NCBI GenBank assembly: GCA_964580995.1
Contig: CAZOMV010000103.1
Location: forward strand, 1-20,639
From: JAKJEP01 sp964580995
GTDB lineage: Bacteria > Planctomycetota > Phycisphaerae > Sedimentisphaerales > SM23-30
Direction of reading: 5' to 3'
DNA length: 20,639 nt
The notes beneath the pieces are model-generated. The model searched no databases. It saw only the letters and a list, made by a program, of their open reading frames with translations, and was not told the origin of the DNA. Shown one piece after another: positions 8,338 through 16,959 of the stretch (the first letter of the stretch is position 1; each line of letters opens with the position of its first letter). Position numbers and translations under genes: made by a program.

Positions 8338-11300
8338 ATGAGAAAAACGGTATTCTGTTTACTAATGACACTCGTATCATTGGAAGCCGGGGGTGAATCC
8401 CTGACGGCGGGTACTATTGCAGTGAATAACTTGCGGTGTGAATATCTCCGCTACCCCCTGGGGATCGATGTCCGGCAGCCACGTCTGAGCTGGGAGCTGG
8501 AATCTCCACAGCGGGGGCAAAAGCAAACCGCCTATCAGATTCTGGTATCTGCCAACATAGAATCGCTGGCTCAGGATCAGGGGGATCTGTGGGATAGCGG
8601 TAAGGTCATCTCCGATCAGTCGGCCCAGGTAAGTTATGCGGGCCAGCCATTGCTCTCGCGTATGAGCTGTTATTGGAAAGTGCGGGTGTGGGATCGGGAC
8701 AACAAGGTTTCCCACTGGAGTGAACCGGCGTACTGGACGATGGGCTTGCTGGAGGCCGGCGATTGGCAGGCAAGCTGGATCGGTTATGAAGCCCAGCCGG
8801 GGCTGGAATGGAAAAAGGCCGTGGAACCGGTGGACTTGAGCGGCTGTAAGTGGATCTGGCAGGGGGGAGAAGGTAATCAGCAGGCCCCTTCGGCAACCTG
8901 TTATTTCCGCCAGAAAATTGCCGTCCCTTCGGATCGTCAAATCAAACGAGCACGTATCCGTCTTTCCGCTTATGACTGGTTTGAACTTTTCGTCAATGGC
9001 AAATCGGTGGCCACCGCCCAGCTTTCCCCGCTTTCGTCCTGGCACGGGCCTATCTACAACCTTGAGTTGACGGGGATGATACAAGCGGGAGAAAACGTGA
9101 TTGCCGTAGAGATTGCCAATAGTGGAAAAAATACGGCGGGTTTGCTGGGGAGGGGGGAACTGGAATTTACTTCCGGCGAACCGGATATTTTCACACTTGA
9201 CTCGACCTGCAAAGTAACCGGGCAGCCTGCCGGGAACTGGAAGCAGTTGGGCTTTGATGACAACGGCTGGGGAAGTGCGCAGGAAATCGCCGCTCTAGGT
9301 GATGCTCCCTGGGGGCCGGTGGATCAAATGGACTTAAAACTGTCCCCCAGCCCGTATTTACGCAAGGAATTCACCGTCGGGAAAGAAGTGAAGCGGGCCA
9401 CTTTATATGTTTCCGCCCTGGGATTCTATGAAATGCATCTGAACGGCGGGCGGGTAGAGCAGGATTTTTTCACACCCGGCTGGACGGACTACCACCAGCG
9501 GATATATTACCAGAGCTATGATGTGACCGACCGGATAAAAAAGGGGGGGAACGCCATCGGTGCCATTCTGGCCGACGGCTGGTATGCCGGCTATGTCGGC
9601 TGGGCATGGAAGAAAAATTTTTACGGCAGCCGGCCCTGGCTCAAAGCCCAGCTCGAATTGGAATATGACGATGGCAGCCGGGACGTGGTGATGACGGATG
9701 CGGGCTGGAAGGGTCATTATGGTCCGATCCTGGAAGCGGATTTGCTGATGGGCCAAACGGATGACGCCCGCCTGGAGTTGACCGGTTGGAATTGCAAGGA
9801 TTATGATGATTCTCAGTGGGCGGCCGTCACCCTCAAGGAGGATGTCTCCGCTCCCCTTCAGAGCCATCCGGGCGTGCCGGTGCAGATTACCGGAAAGGTC
9901 AAGGCGGTTGCCGTCACGGAACCAGCCCCCGGTAAATTTGTCTTCGATCTGGGCCAGAATATCGGTGGTTGGGCACAATTGCGAGTACAAGGCGGCCAGC
10001 CGGGAGATCGAATCACTCTGCGGTTTGCGGAATTATTGCGTCCCGACGGCATGCTTCACACAGAAAACCTGCGCGGTGCCCGCTGCCGTGACACGTATAT
10101 TTTGCGAGGGACTAAAAATAAAGTGGAAGTCTGGCGTCCGTGTTTTACCTTCCGGGGTTTCCGCTATGTCGAGGTGACCGGCTATCCGGGCCGACCGCCT
10201 CTGGATGCGATCAGCGGAATCGTAGCCCATTCCACGACTCCGCCGACGGGTTCCTTTGAATGTTCCAACCCGATGGTCAACCGGTTATACCAAAATATTT
10301 TGTGGACCCGGCGGGCGAACCTGGTGGAGGTGCCGACGGATTGTTGCCAGCGGGATGAACGGCTGGGCTGGACCGGGGACGCCGGGATCAATATTCAAAC
10401 CATGACGTACGATATGGATGTTGCCGCCTTCTTCACCAAGTGGCTGGTCGATGTACACGACGCCCAGCACGAAGATGGAGCCTATACGGATAATGCCCCC
10501 AACCCCAGCGATCCGCGTGCTGGCACGTCCGGCTGGGGCGACGGCGCCCTGATTTGTGCGTGGACGATTTATGAGATGTATGGTGATACCCGGATCATCG
10601 AAAAACATTACGAGGGGATGACCCGGTGGATGGAATACTTGAAAAATCACAGTTCGAACCTGCTGCGGCCGGCGGAAGGATATGCCGACTGGAATGCCTT
10701 GGAATATACCCCGCCCGAAGTGCTGGGCACGGCCTTTTTTGCTAATAGTGTCCAGCTCCTCTCCCGCATGGCGGAAGTTATCGGCAGGAAGGAAGACGCT
10801 GCCAGATATCAAGACCTTTTCCAGCAGATTCGGCAGGCATTCAATCAGGCCTATGTGGCGGAGGACGGAAAGATCAAAGGAGATACACAGACGTGCTATG
10901 CCCTGGCACTCTGTTTTGATTTGCTGCCGGAAGAAAAGAGGTTGTTAGCCGGGAATCAATTGGTCGCTGCAATCGAACGGAACCATTGGCATATCTCGAC
11001 CGGCATCATAGGCACAGGGCTTTTACTGCCGGCACTGACCCGGATTGATCGCACGGATGCAGCGTATCGTCTGCTTACCAATGATACCTTTCCCAGTTGG
11101 GGCTATATGATCAAAAACGGTGCTACGACCCTCTGGGAATGTTGGGACAGTTGGACGCAGGAGAAAGGATATCAGGATCATTCGTTTAACCAGCCGGCAT
11201 TGGGCGCGGAAGGTCAGTGGCTGTACGACGTGGTTGCGGGTATTCAGCCCGAGGAACCGGGTTGTAAGCGGCTGCGGATCAAGCCCCAGCCCGGCGGCGG

Positions 11301-11568
11301 AATGACGTACGTGAAAGCCGGCTACCATTCCATTCGGGGCCGGATCGCCACCGATTGGAAAATCGACGGCGGAGTTTTTACGCTGGACGTAACGATTCCG
11401 GCCAATACCACCGCTACGGTATTTGTCCCCGCCGAAAATGAAAATGAGGTTACCGAAAGTGGAAAACCGGCTGGTCAGGCGGAAAGTGTAAAATTCGTGC
11501 GGATGGAAAACGGCGCGGCCCTCTACGAAGTGGGATCAGGCGTCTATCATTTTGTTGCGAAAAAGTAG
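8338..11568 (+). CDS. GH78 alpha-L-rhamnosidase, first copy
   Basis: This inverting exo-enzyme releases terminal alpha-L-rhamnose. GGAG six bases before the ATG at 8338 decides the start (1076 residues); the longer frame would need a TTG at 8320. A signal-like segment (1-18) ends LEAGGES, lacking the Cys found in the sister copy. Domains in order: Ig/Fn3-like (about 25-150); an extra jelly-roll-like domain of about 160 residues (about 160-325) missing from the sister; the usual rhamnosidase N domain (from Arg342); a beta domain with VFDLGQN (535-541); the (alpha/alpha)6 barrel (about 640-960); and a C-terminal beta-sandwich. Predicted general acid Glu674 in QRDERLGWTGD and base Glu934 in TLWECWD are 260 apart, close to the spacing I recall for Streptomyces SaRha78A (Glu636 and Glu895). 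It is fourth in the cluster, 50 bases after the third GH29 gene. Confidence 0.94.
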   Translation: MRKTVFCLLMTLVSLEAGGESLTAGTIAVNNLRCEYLRYPLGIDVRQPRLSWELESPQRGQKQTAYQILVSANIESLAQDQGDLWDSGKVISDQSAQVSYAGQPLLSRMSCYWKVRVWDRDNKVSHWSEPAYWTMGLLEAGDWQASWIGYEAQPGLEWKKAVEPVDLSGCKWIWQGGEGNQQAPSATCYFRQKIAVPSDRQIKRARIRLSAYDWFELFVNGKSVATAQLSPLSSWHGPIYNLELTGMIQAGENVIAVEIANSGKNTAGLLGRGELEFTSGEPDIFTLDSTCKVTGQPAGNWKQLGFDDNGWGSAQEIAALGDAPWGPVDQMDLKLSPSPYLRKEFTVGKEVKRATLYVSALGFYEMHLNGGRVEQDFFTPGWTDYHQRIYYQSYDVTDRIKKGGNAIGAILADGWYAGYVGWAWKKNFYGSRPWLKAQLELEYDDGSRDVVMTDAGWKGHYGPILEADLLMGQTDDARLELTGWNCKDYDDSQWAAVTLKEDVSAPLQSHPGVPVQITGKVKAVAVTEPAPGKFVFDLGQNIGGWAQLRVQGGQPGDRITLRFAELLRPDGMLHTENLRGARCRDTYILRGTKNKVEVWRPCFTFRGFRYVEVTGYPGRPPLDAISGIVAHSTTPPTGSFECSNPMVNRLYQNILWTRRANLVEVPTDCCQRDERLGWTGDAGINIQTMTYDMDVAAFFTKWLVDVHDAQHEDGAYTDNAPNPSDPRAGTSGWGDGALICAWTIYEMYGDTRIIEKHYEGMTRWMEYLKNHSSNLLRPAEGYADWNALEYTPPEVLGTAFFANSVQLLSRMAEVIGRKEDAARYQDLFQQIRQAFNQAYVAEDGKIKGDTQTCYALALCFDLLPEEKRLLAGNQLVAAIERNHWHISTGIIGTGLLLPALTRIDRTDAAYRLLTNDTFPSWGYMIKNGATTLWECWDSWTQEKGYQDHSFNQPALGAEGQWLYDVVAGIQPEEPGCKRLRIKPQPGGGMTYVKAGYHSIRGRIATDWKIDGGVFTLDVTIPANTTATVFVPAENENEVTESGKPAGQAESVKFVRMENGAALYEVGSGVYHFVAKK

Positions 11569-11610
11569 TTTCAAAATAGGATAATGAAAACCTGGCTTTT
11601 GGAGTAATCG

Positions 11611-14574
11611 ATGAAAAGAATCGTATTGCTATTGGTATTGGTATTGACAGTTGTGTTTTTAGAAGCTGGGTGTGAATCCATGACAGCCGGCAACATCGAA
11701 ATTAAAAAAATGCGGTGCGAGTATCGCAGCAATCCCCTGGGAATCGATGTCCCCCAGCCGCGACTGAGTTGGGAACTGAAATCTTCCCAGCGGGGCCAAA
11801 AGCAAACCGCGTATCAGATTCTGGTAGCCGGCGATGCCGAGACCCTGCGGCAGGATCAGGGCGATCTGTGGGACAGCGGCCGGATGGCCTCGGACCGGTC
11901 GATCCAGTTGATCTATCAAGGCCAGCCGCTCTCCTCCGGCATGACGTGTTATTGGAAGGTACGGGTCTGGGATAAGGAAGAAAAGGCTTCTTCCTGGAGT
12001 AAGCCCGCTTTCTGGACCATGGGTCTGCTGGAAAAAAGCGACTGGAAGGCGCAGTGGATCGGCGGTCATATCCCCCCGGATAAACCGGCCGGAATCGAGT
12101 ATCCGCCTGCGGTCTATCTGCGAAAGGAATTTACCCCGGAGAAGGCTCTCCGGCGGGCGACGGTGTACAGCACGGCGTTGGGTTTGTATGAACTGTACCT
12201 CAACGGGCAGCGCGTGGGAGCGGATTATTTCACGCCCGGCTGGACGCAATATGACAAACGCATTTATTACCAGACATATGATGTTACCGATTGTATCCAG
12301 CCCCGGCGAGCGAATGCTATCGGTGCTATACTGGGAGAGGGCTGGTACGGGCTGCGTCATGCCGGCCGATGGAAAGAACGATTGATGATCCAACTGGAGA
12401 TGGAATTTACCGATGGAACCCGGCAACTCATGGGAACGGACGAGTCGTGGAAGGTAACGGATCAGGGACCTATCCGGTCCTCGGATATGTTCGATGGGGA
12501 AAATTACGATGCCTGCCGGGAACTGCCCGGCTGGAATACGGTTGGTTTTGATGATACTTCCTGGAAACCGGCGGTACGCGATAAAGTAAAGGAACTGCCC
12601 TGGATGGATGTTACGGAAAAACTCAAAAATGCGGTTCAGGATAATTCCTTGTCTATCGCGGCCTCCAACGGAAATTTCGGCGATCCGGCATTTGGCGTGG
12701 TGAAAAGTTTGCAGGTCCAATACCGGCTGGGGGAGGAATCCAAATCCGCCGAGATTGCCGAAAACCAGACGTTGGAGATCAGCGGTACCCAGGACGGGCC
12801 GAAACTGGAAATTATCCAGGCTAGGTACGGTGCGGAAATAGCAGTCCCTGCAGATAATGCCATAATGACCAGCCACCCCGGTGTTCCCGTGCGAAAAATT
12901 ATGGAGATCAAACCGGTTGCTGTGAGCGAGCCGAAACCCGCCCAGTATGTTTTCAATATGGGCCAGAACATGGTCGGCTGGGTGCAATTGAAGGTGAAAG
13001 GGCAGGCCGGAACGAAGGTGGTTTTGCGGTTCGCCGAGATGCTGAATCCGGATGGTACCATCTATACCGAAAATCTGCGGGCCGCCCGATGCACGGATAG
13101 CTATACCCTGAAAGGGACCGGTGAAGAAATCTGGGAGCCGCGTTTTACCTTTCATGGCTTTCAATATGTCGAGCTTACCGGGCTTTCAGAAAAGCCGGAT
13201 TTGGGTATCCTGACCGGTGTGGTTCTAGCCTCGGATTGCCCCGTTACCGGTTTCTTTGAATGTTCCAACCCCATGCTCAACCAGTTGTACCATAATATCG
13301 TCTGGGGCCAGCGGGGCAATTACCTGGAGGTGCCTACCGACTGTCCCCAGCGGGATGAACGCATGGGCTGGACCGGGGACGCCCAGGTATTTATCCGCAC
13401 GGGTACGTACAATATGGATATCGGGGCCTTCTTTACCAGTTGGCTCAATACGTTGAATGATTGCCAGCTTGACAATGGTTCCTATACCGATGTGGCGCCC
13501 TGTTATTGGGGTGGGGGGGTCGCCGGGTGGGGCGATGCCGGTATCATCTGCCCCTGGACGATCTATCAGGTATATAATGATACCGCGATTATCGAAAGCC
13601 ATTATGAGACGATGGCCCGCTGGATTGAATATCTGAAGACGAATAGCCAGAATCTGCTGCGGCCCGATTTCGGGTACGGCGACTGGCTCAATGTGAATGC
13701 GGAGCTGCCCAAAGACGTGATCGCGACCGCCTATTTTGCCTATAGCACCCACCGAATGGCGGAAATGGCCCAGGCGATTGGCAAAGAGCAGGACGCCCAG
13801 GCGTACCAAACCCTCTTTGGGCAAATCAAGGCCGCCTTCCATCAGGCCTATGTAACTGCCGATGGGCGGATCAAAGGGGATACGCAAACGGCCTATGTAA
13901 TGGCGCTGTATTTTGATTTGTTGCCCGCGGATCTTCAGCCTGCCGCCGCCGACCATTTAATCGAAAAAATCAAGGAACGCGACTGGCACCTTTCCACCGG
14001 ATTTCTGGGGGTAAATCTGCTGCTGCCCACGTTGGAAAAAATCGGCCGGCTTGATGTGGCCTGGCGTCTGCTTACTAACGATACCTATCCCTCTTGGGGT
14101 TACTCGATCAAGCATGGCGCGACCACCATTTGGGAACGTTGGGACGGCTGGACGGAGGACAAGGGCTTCCAGACCCCGGCCATGAATTCCTTCAACCATT
14201 ATGCCTACGGTTCGGCGGGACAGTGGATGTTCTCGACCGTGGCCGGGATCGATACCGATGGCCCGGGCTTTCAGCGGCTGAAAATCCACCCCCAGCCGGG
14301 CGGCGGATTGACCTATGCCAAAGCCAACTATGACAGTATCCACGGTAAAATCGCTACCGATTGGCGTTTGGAAGACGGCCATTTCCAATTGACCGTAACG
14401 ATCCCCGCCAATACGACCGCTACCGTCTTTATACCCGCCCAAAATGAAAAGGACGTTACCGAAGGCGGCCAACCCGTCGCCCAGGCGGAGGGTGTAAAAT
14501 TCCTGCGGATGGAAAACGGCTCTGCCCTCTATGAAGTCGGTTCCGGTACGTATTATTTTGTTTCGAAAAATTAA
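11611..14574 (+). CDS. GH78 alpha-L-rhamnosidase, second copy
   Basis: This is a tandem paralog of the preceding gene (987 residues) and a predicted exported alpha-L-rhamnosidase. GGAG lies six bases before the ATG. The N-terminus ends LEAGCES, so Cys18-20 could be lipidated, though Glu at -3 is atypical. Domains: Ig/Fn3-like (about 25-150); rhamnosidase N domain (from Arg171, with no jelly-roll insert before it); an insert of about 85 residues (about 331-415) not present in the sister; a beta domain with VFNMGQN (447-453); the catalytic barrel (about 550-870); and a C-terminal sandwich nearly matching the sister. The insert (DNSLSIAASNGNFGDP to IIQARYGA) recalls the DUF3395 / DnaJ C11 C-terminal fold, a resemblance from memory. 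Catalytic Glu583 in QRDERMGWTGD and Glu842 in TIWERWD are both intact, 259 apart. It is likely cotranscribed with its neighbours. Confidence 0.94.
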   Translation: MKRIVLLLVLVLTVVFLEAGCESMTAGNIEIKKMRCEYRSNPLGIDVPQPRLSWELKSSQRGQKQTAYQILVAGDAETLRQDQGDLWDSGRMASDRSIQLIYQGQPLSSGMTCYWKVRVWDKEEKASSWSKPAFWTMGLLEKSDWKAQWIGGHIPPDKPAGIEYPPAVYLRKEFTPEKALRRATVYSTALGLYELYLNGQRVGADYFTPGWTQYDKRIYYQTYDVTDCIQPRRANAIGAILGEGWYGLRHAGRWKERLMIQLEMEFTDGTRQLMGTDESWKVTDQGPIRSSDMFDGENYDACRELPGWNTVGFDDTSWKPAVRDKVKELPWMDVTEKLKNAVQDNSLSIAASNGNFGDPAFGVVKSLQVQYRLGEESKSAEIAENQTLEISGTQDGPKLEIIQARYGAEIAVPADNAIMTSHPGVPVRKIMEIKPVAVSEPKPAQYVFNMGQNMVGWVQLKVKGQAGTKVVLRFAEMLNPDGTIYTENLRAARCTDSYTLKGTGEEIWEPRFTFHGFQYVELTGLSEKPDLGILTGVVLASDCPVTGFFECSNPMLNQLYHNIVWGQRGNYLEVPTDCPQRDERMGWTGDAQVFIRTGTYNMDIGAFFTSWLNTLNDCQLDNGSYTDVAPCYWGGGVAGWGDAGIICPWTIYQVYNDTAIIESHYETMARWIEYLKTNSQNLLRPDFGYGDWLNVNAELPKDVIATAYFAYSTHRMAEMAQAIGKEQDAQAYQTLFGQIKAAFHQAYVTADGRIKGDTQTAYVMALYFDLLPADLQPAAADHLIEKIKERDWHLSTGFLGVNLLLPTLEKIGRLDVAWRLLTNDTYPSWGYSIKHGATTIWERWDGWTEDKGFQTPAMNSFNHYAYGSAGQWMFSTVAGIDTDGPGFQRLKIHPQPGGGLTYAKANYDSIHGKIATDWRLEDGHFQLTVTIPANTTATVFIPAQNEKDVTEGGQPVAQAEGVKFLRMENGSALYEVGSGTYYFVSKN

Positions 14575-14598
14575 TGGGTCAAACAGGAAGGCTCTGTT

Positions 14599-16959
14599 AT
14601 GAATACAAAAGTAAAATGTATAAAAGGATTTGGCAGGTTTTGGATGGTCTGGCTGGCTGCCAGTTCGTTTTGTCACGCGCAGGATAGTAGTACACAAAAC
14701 CTTTGTCTCTGGTATTCCCAGCCGGCTGCCGAATGGGTCCAGGCCCTGCCGGTCGGCAACGGCCGCCTGGGAGCCATGGTCTTCGGCGATGTGATCAAAG
14801 AGCGAATCCAACTGAATGAAATTTCCCTCTGGGGCGGGCATAAAATCAATCCTAACAATCCCGAAGCCCTGGCCGCCTTGCCGGAAGTCCGCCGCCTGAT
14901 TTTCGAGGGTAAAAATTCCGAAGTAACCGCCCTCATCGATGCCAAAATGATGGGCACTCCCAAGACCATCGAATCCTATCAGACGCTCGCGGATTTATAT
15001 CTGGAAACGCCCGCCGCGGAAAATGTGCAGGACTACCGCCGCCAGTTGGATCTCGATACCGGCATCGTGCAGGTGAGTTACAAAATCGGCCCGGCCGCCC
15101 ACACCCGTGAAATTTTCGCTACCGCCGTCGATCAGGTGATTGTCATCCGCTGGACCTGTGACCAGCCGGAGAGCATCCAATTCAACGCGACTCTCTCCCG
15201 TCCGGAAAACGCCTCAGTCAAAACCATCTCTCCCGATTCGCTGGCACTGGAAGGCCAGACCGGCCCTGACGGCCTGAAATTTCAGGCCCGCCTGAAGGTG
15301 CTGGCCGAAGGCGGCACGGTCACCGCCGACGCCCAGGAGTTGAAAGTCGAAAAAGCCAACGCCGTAACCATCCTCATTGCCGGCGCCACCAATTATGTAA
15401 AGTGGCATAAAATCGAGGGCGAGCCTGCCGCCTTGTGCGATCATTATCTGGCCCAGGCGGCGCCAAAACCTTATCCCCAGTTGAAGGACGATCACATCAA
15501 GGACTACCAAAGCCTTTTCCGCCGCGTCGCCCTCGACCTGGGCCGAACCGACAAAGACAATGTCCCCACCGACGCCCGTCTCAAAAACTTTCAAACCGAC
15601 CCCGCCGATCCCGGCCTGATCGCCCTCTATTTCCAGTTTGGCCGCTACCTGCTATTATCGTCCTCCCGCCCTGGCGGCCTGCCCGCCAATCTCCAGGGCC
15701 TGTGGAACGAGCACATCCAGGCCCCCTGGGACAGCGATTACCATACCAACATCAACGTCCAGATGAACTATTGGCCCGCCGAGGTCTGCAATCTATCCGA
15801 ATGCCATCTGCCGCTGGTCGATCTGACGGAATCGCTCGTGGAGCCGGGCCGCGAAACCGCCAAAGTCCACTATGGCTGCCGCGGCTGGGTCGCCCACCAT
15901 ATCACCGACATCTGGGGCTTTACCGTCCCCGCTGACGGTGCTTGTTATGGCTTCTGGCCGATGGGATCCGCCTGGCTCTGCCAGCACCTCTACGAACATT
16001 ATCTCTTTACGCAGGATATCGGCTATCTCCGCCAGCGGGCCTATCCCGTCATGAAAGAGGCCGCTCGCTTCCTGCTGGATTACCTGGTGGAAGTGCCCCA
16101 GGGCATCCGGATGGCCGGCCGCCTGGTGACCAATCCGTCCTACTCCCCCGAAAACAGCTTCCGTATGCCCGACGGCACCAATGGCTTCTTTACCTACGGC
16201 TCAACCATGGACCTCATGATTATCCACGACCTCTTCACCAACTGTCTGGAGGCCGCGGCAGTCCTGGCCCCGGATGCCGGTTTCGACGCCGAATTTCGCG
16301 CTGAACTCCAGAGCGCCCTGGACCGGCTGGCCCCCCTGCAAATCAGCGAAAAGACCGGCCGCCTCCAGGAATGGATGGAAGACTACGACGAGGTCGAACC
16401 CGGCCATCGCCACATGTCCCACCTGTTCGGCTTGCACCCCGGCCGGCAAATTTCGTTGACAACTACGCCGGAGCTGGCCCAGGCCCTCAAAAAATCCCTC
16501 GAATTCCGCCTCGCCAGCGGCGGCGGCCAGACCGGCTGGAGCCGCGCCTGGATCGTCAGCTTTTACGCCCGTCTCTGCGAAGGCGACAAGGCCCTGGAAA
16601 ACCTCACCGCTCTCCTGCAAAAATCCACCTTGCCCAACCTCTTCGACACCCATCCGCCGTTCCAGATCGACGGCAATTTCGGCGGCACCGCCGGCATCGC
16701 CGAAATGCTCCTCCAAAGCCACCTCGGCGAAATCCACCTTCTGCCCGCCCTCCCAGCCGCCTGGCCCACCGGCTCGGTTCGCGGCCTGAAGGCTCGCGGC
16801 GGCTTTCAGGTTGATTTGTTCTGGAAAGATGGTAAACTGGACCATGCCGTCATCTACGCTTCCCGGGACGGCCTGTGTAAGGTGCGGTATGGACAGAAAG
16901 TAACCCAGTTCCCCACCGCCGCCGGAAGCAATTATACCTTGCAGGAAAATATCGAATAA
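14599..16959 (+). CDS. GH95 alpha-L-fucosidase
   Basis: This inverting exo-enzyme typically cuts alpha-1,2-linked L-fucose. It has 786 residues with a signal peptide ending near CHA-Q (about 27). An N-terminal beta domain starts with WYSQPAAEWVQALPVGNGRLG (Gly53-Asn54-Gly55), followed by the (alpha/alpha)6 barrel and a short C-terminal beta domain. Catalytic counterparts of Bifidobacterium AfcA are visible: the Asn pair Asn384 and Asn386 in HTNIN, a likely acid Glu518 in PSYSPENSF, and Asp691 in QIDGNFGG. His382, two residues before the first Asn, is kept; as I recall, a Thr there marks alpha-L-galactosidases, so fucose is the expected substrate. AGGAAGG seven bases before the ATG supports the start. 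The gene follows the second GH78 by 24 bases, and its stop codon overlaps the aroA start. Confidence 0.93.
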   Translation: MNTKVKCIKGFGRFWMVWLAASSFCHAQDSSTQNLCLWYSQPAAEWVQALPVGNGRLGAMVFGDVIKERIQLNEISLWGGHKINPNNPEALAALPEVRRLIFEGKNSEVTALIDAKMMGTPKTIESYQTLADLYLETPAAENVQDYRRQLDLDTGIVQVSYKIGPAAHTREIFATAVDQVIVIRWTCDQPESIQFNATLSRPENASVKTISPDSLALEGQTGPDGLKFQARLKVLAEGGTVTADAQELKVEKANAVTILIAGATNYVKWHKIEGEPAALCDHYLAQAAPKPYPQLKDDHIKDYQSLFRRVALDLGRTDKDNVPTDARLKNFQTDPADPGLIALYFQFGRYLLLSSSRPGGLPANLQGLWNEHIQAPWDSDYHTNINVQMNYWPAEVCNLSECHLPLVDLTESLVEPGRETAKVHYGCRGWVAHHITDIWGFTVPADGACYGFWPMGSAWLCQHLYEHYLFTQDIGYLRQRAYPVMKEAARFLLDYLVEVPQGIRMAGRLVTNPSYSPENSFRMPDGTNGFFTYGSTMDLMIIHDLFTNCLEAAAVLAPDAGFDAEFRAELQSALDRLAPLQISEKTGRLQEWMEDYDEVEPGHRHMSHLFGLHPGRQISLTTTPELAQALKKSLEFRLASGGGQTGWSRAWIVSFYARLCEGDKALENLTALLQKSTLPNLFDTHPPFQIDGNFGGTAGIAEMLLQSHLGEIHLLPALPAAWPTGSVRGLKARGGFQVDLFWKDGKLDHAVIYASRDGLCKVRYGQKVTQFPTAAGSNYTLQENIE

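Noticed and set aside
11659..13164. Open frame of 501 codons on the minus strand opposite the second GH78 gene
   Set aside because: Antisense shadow; the plus-strand protein has complete catalytic motifs.
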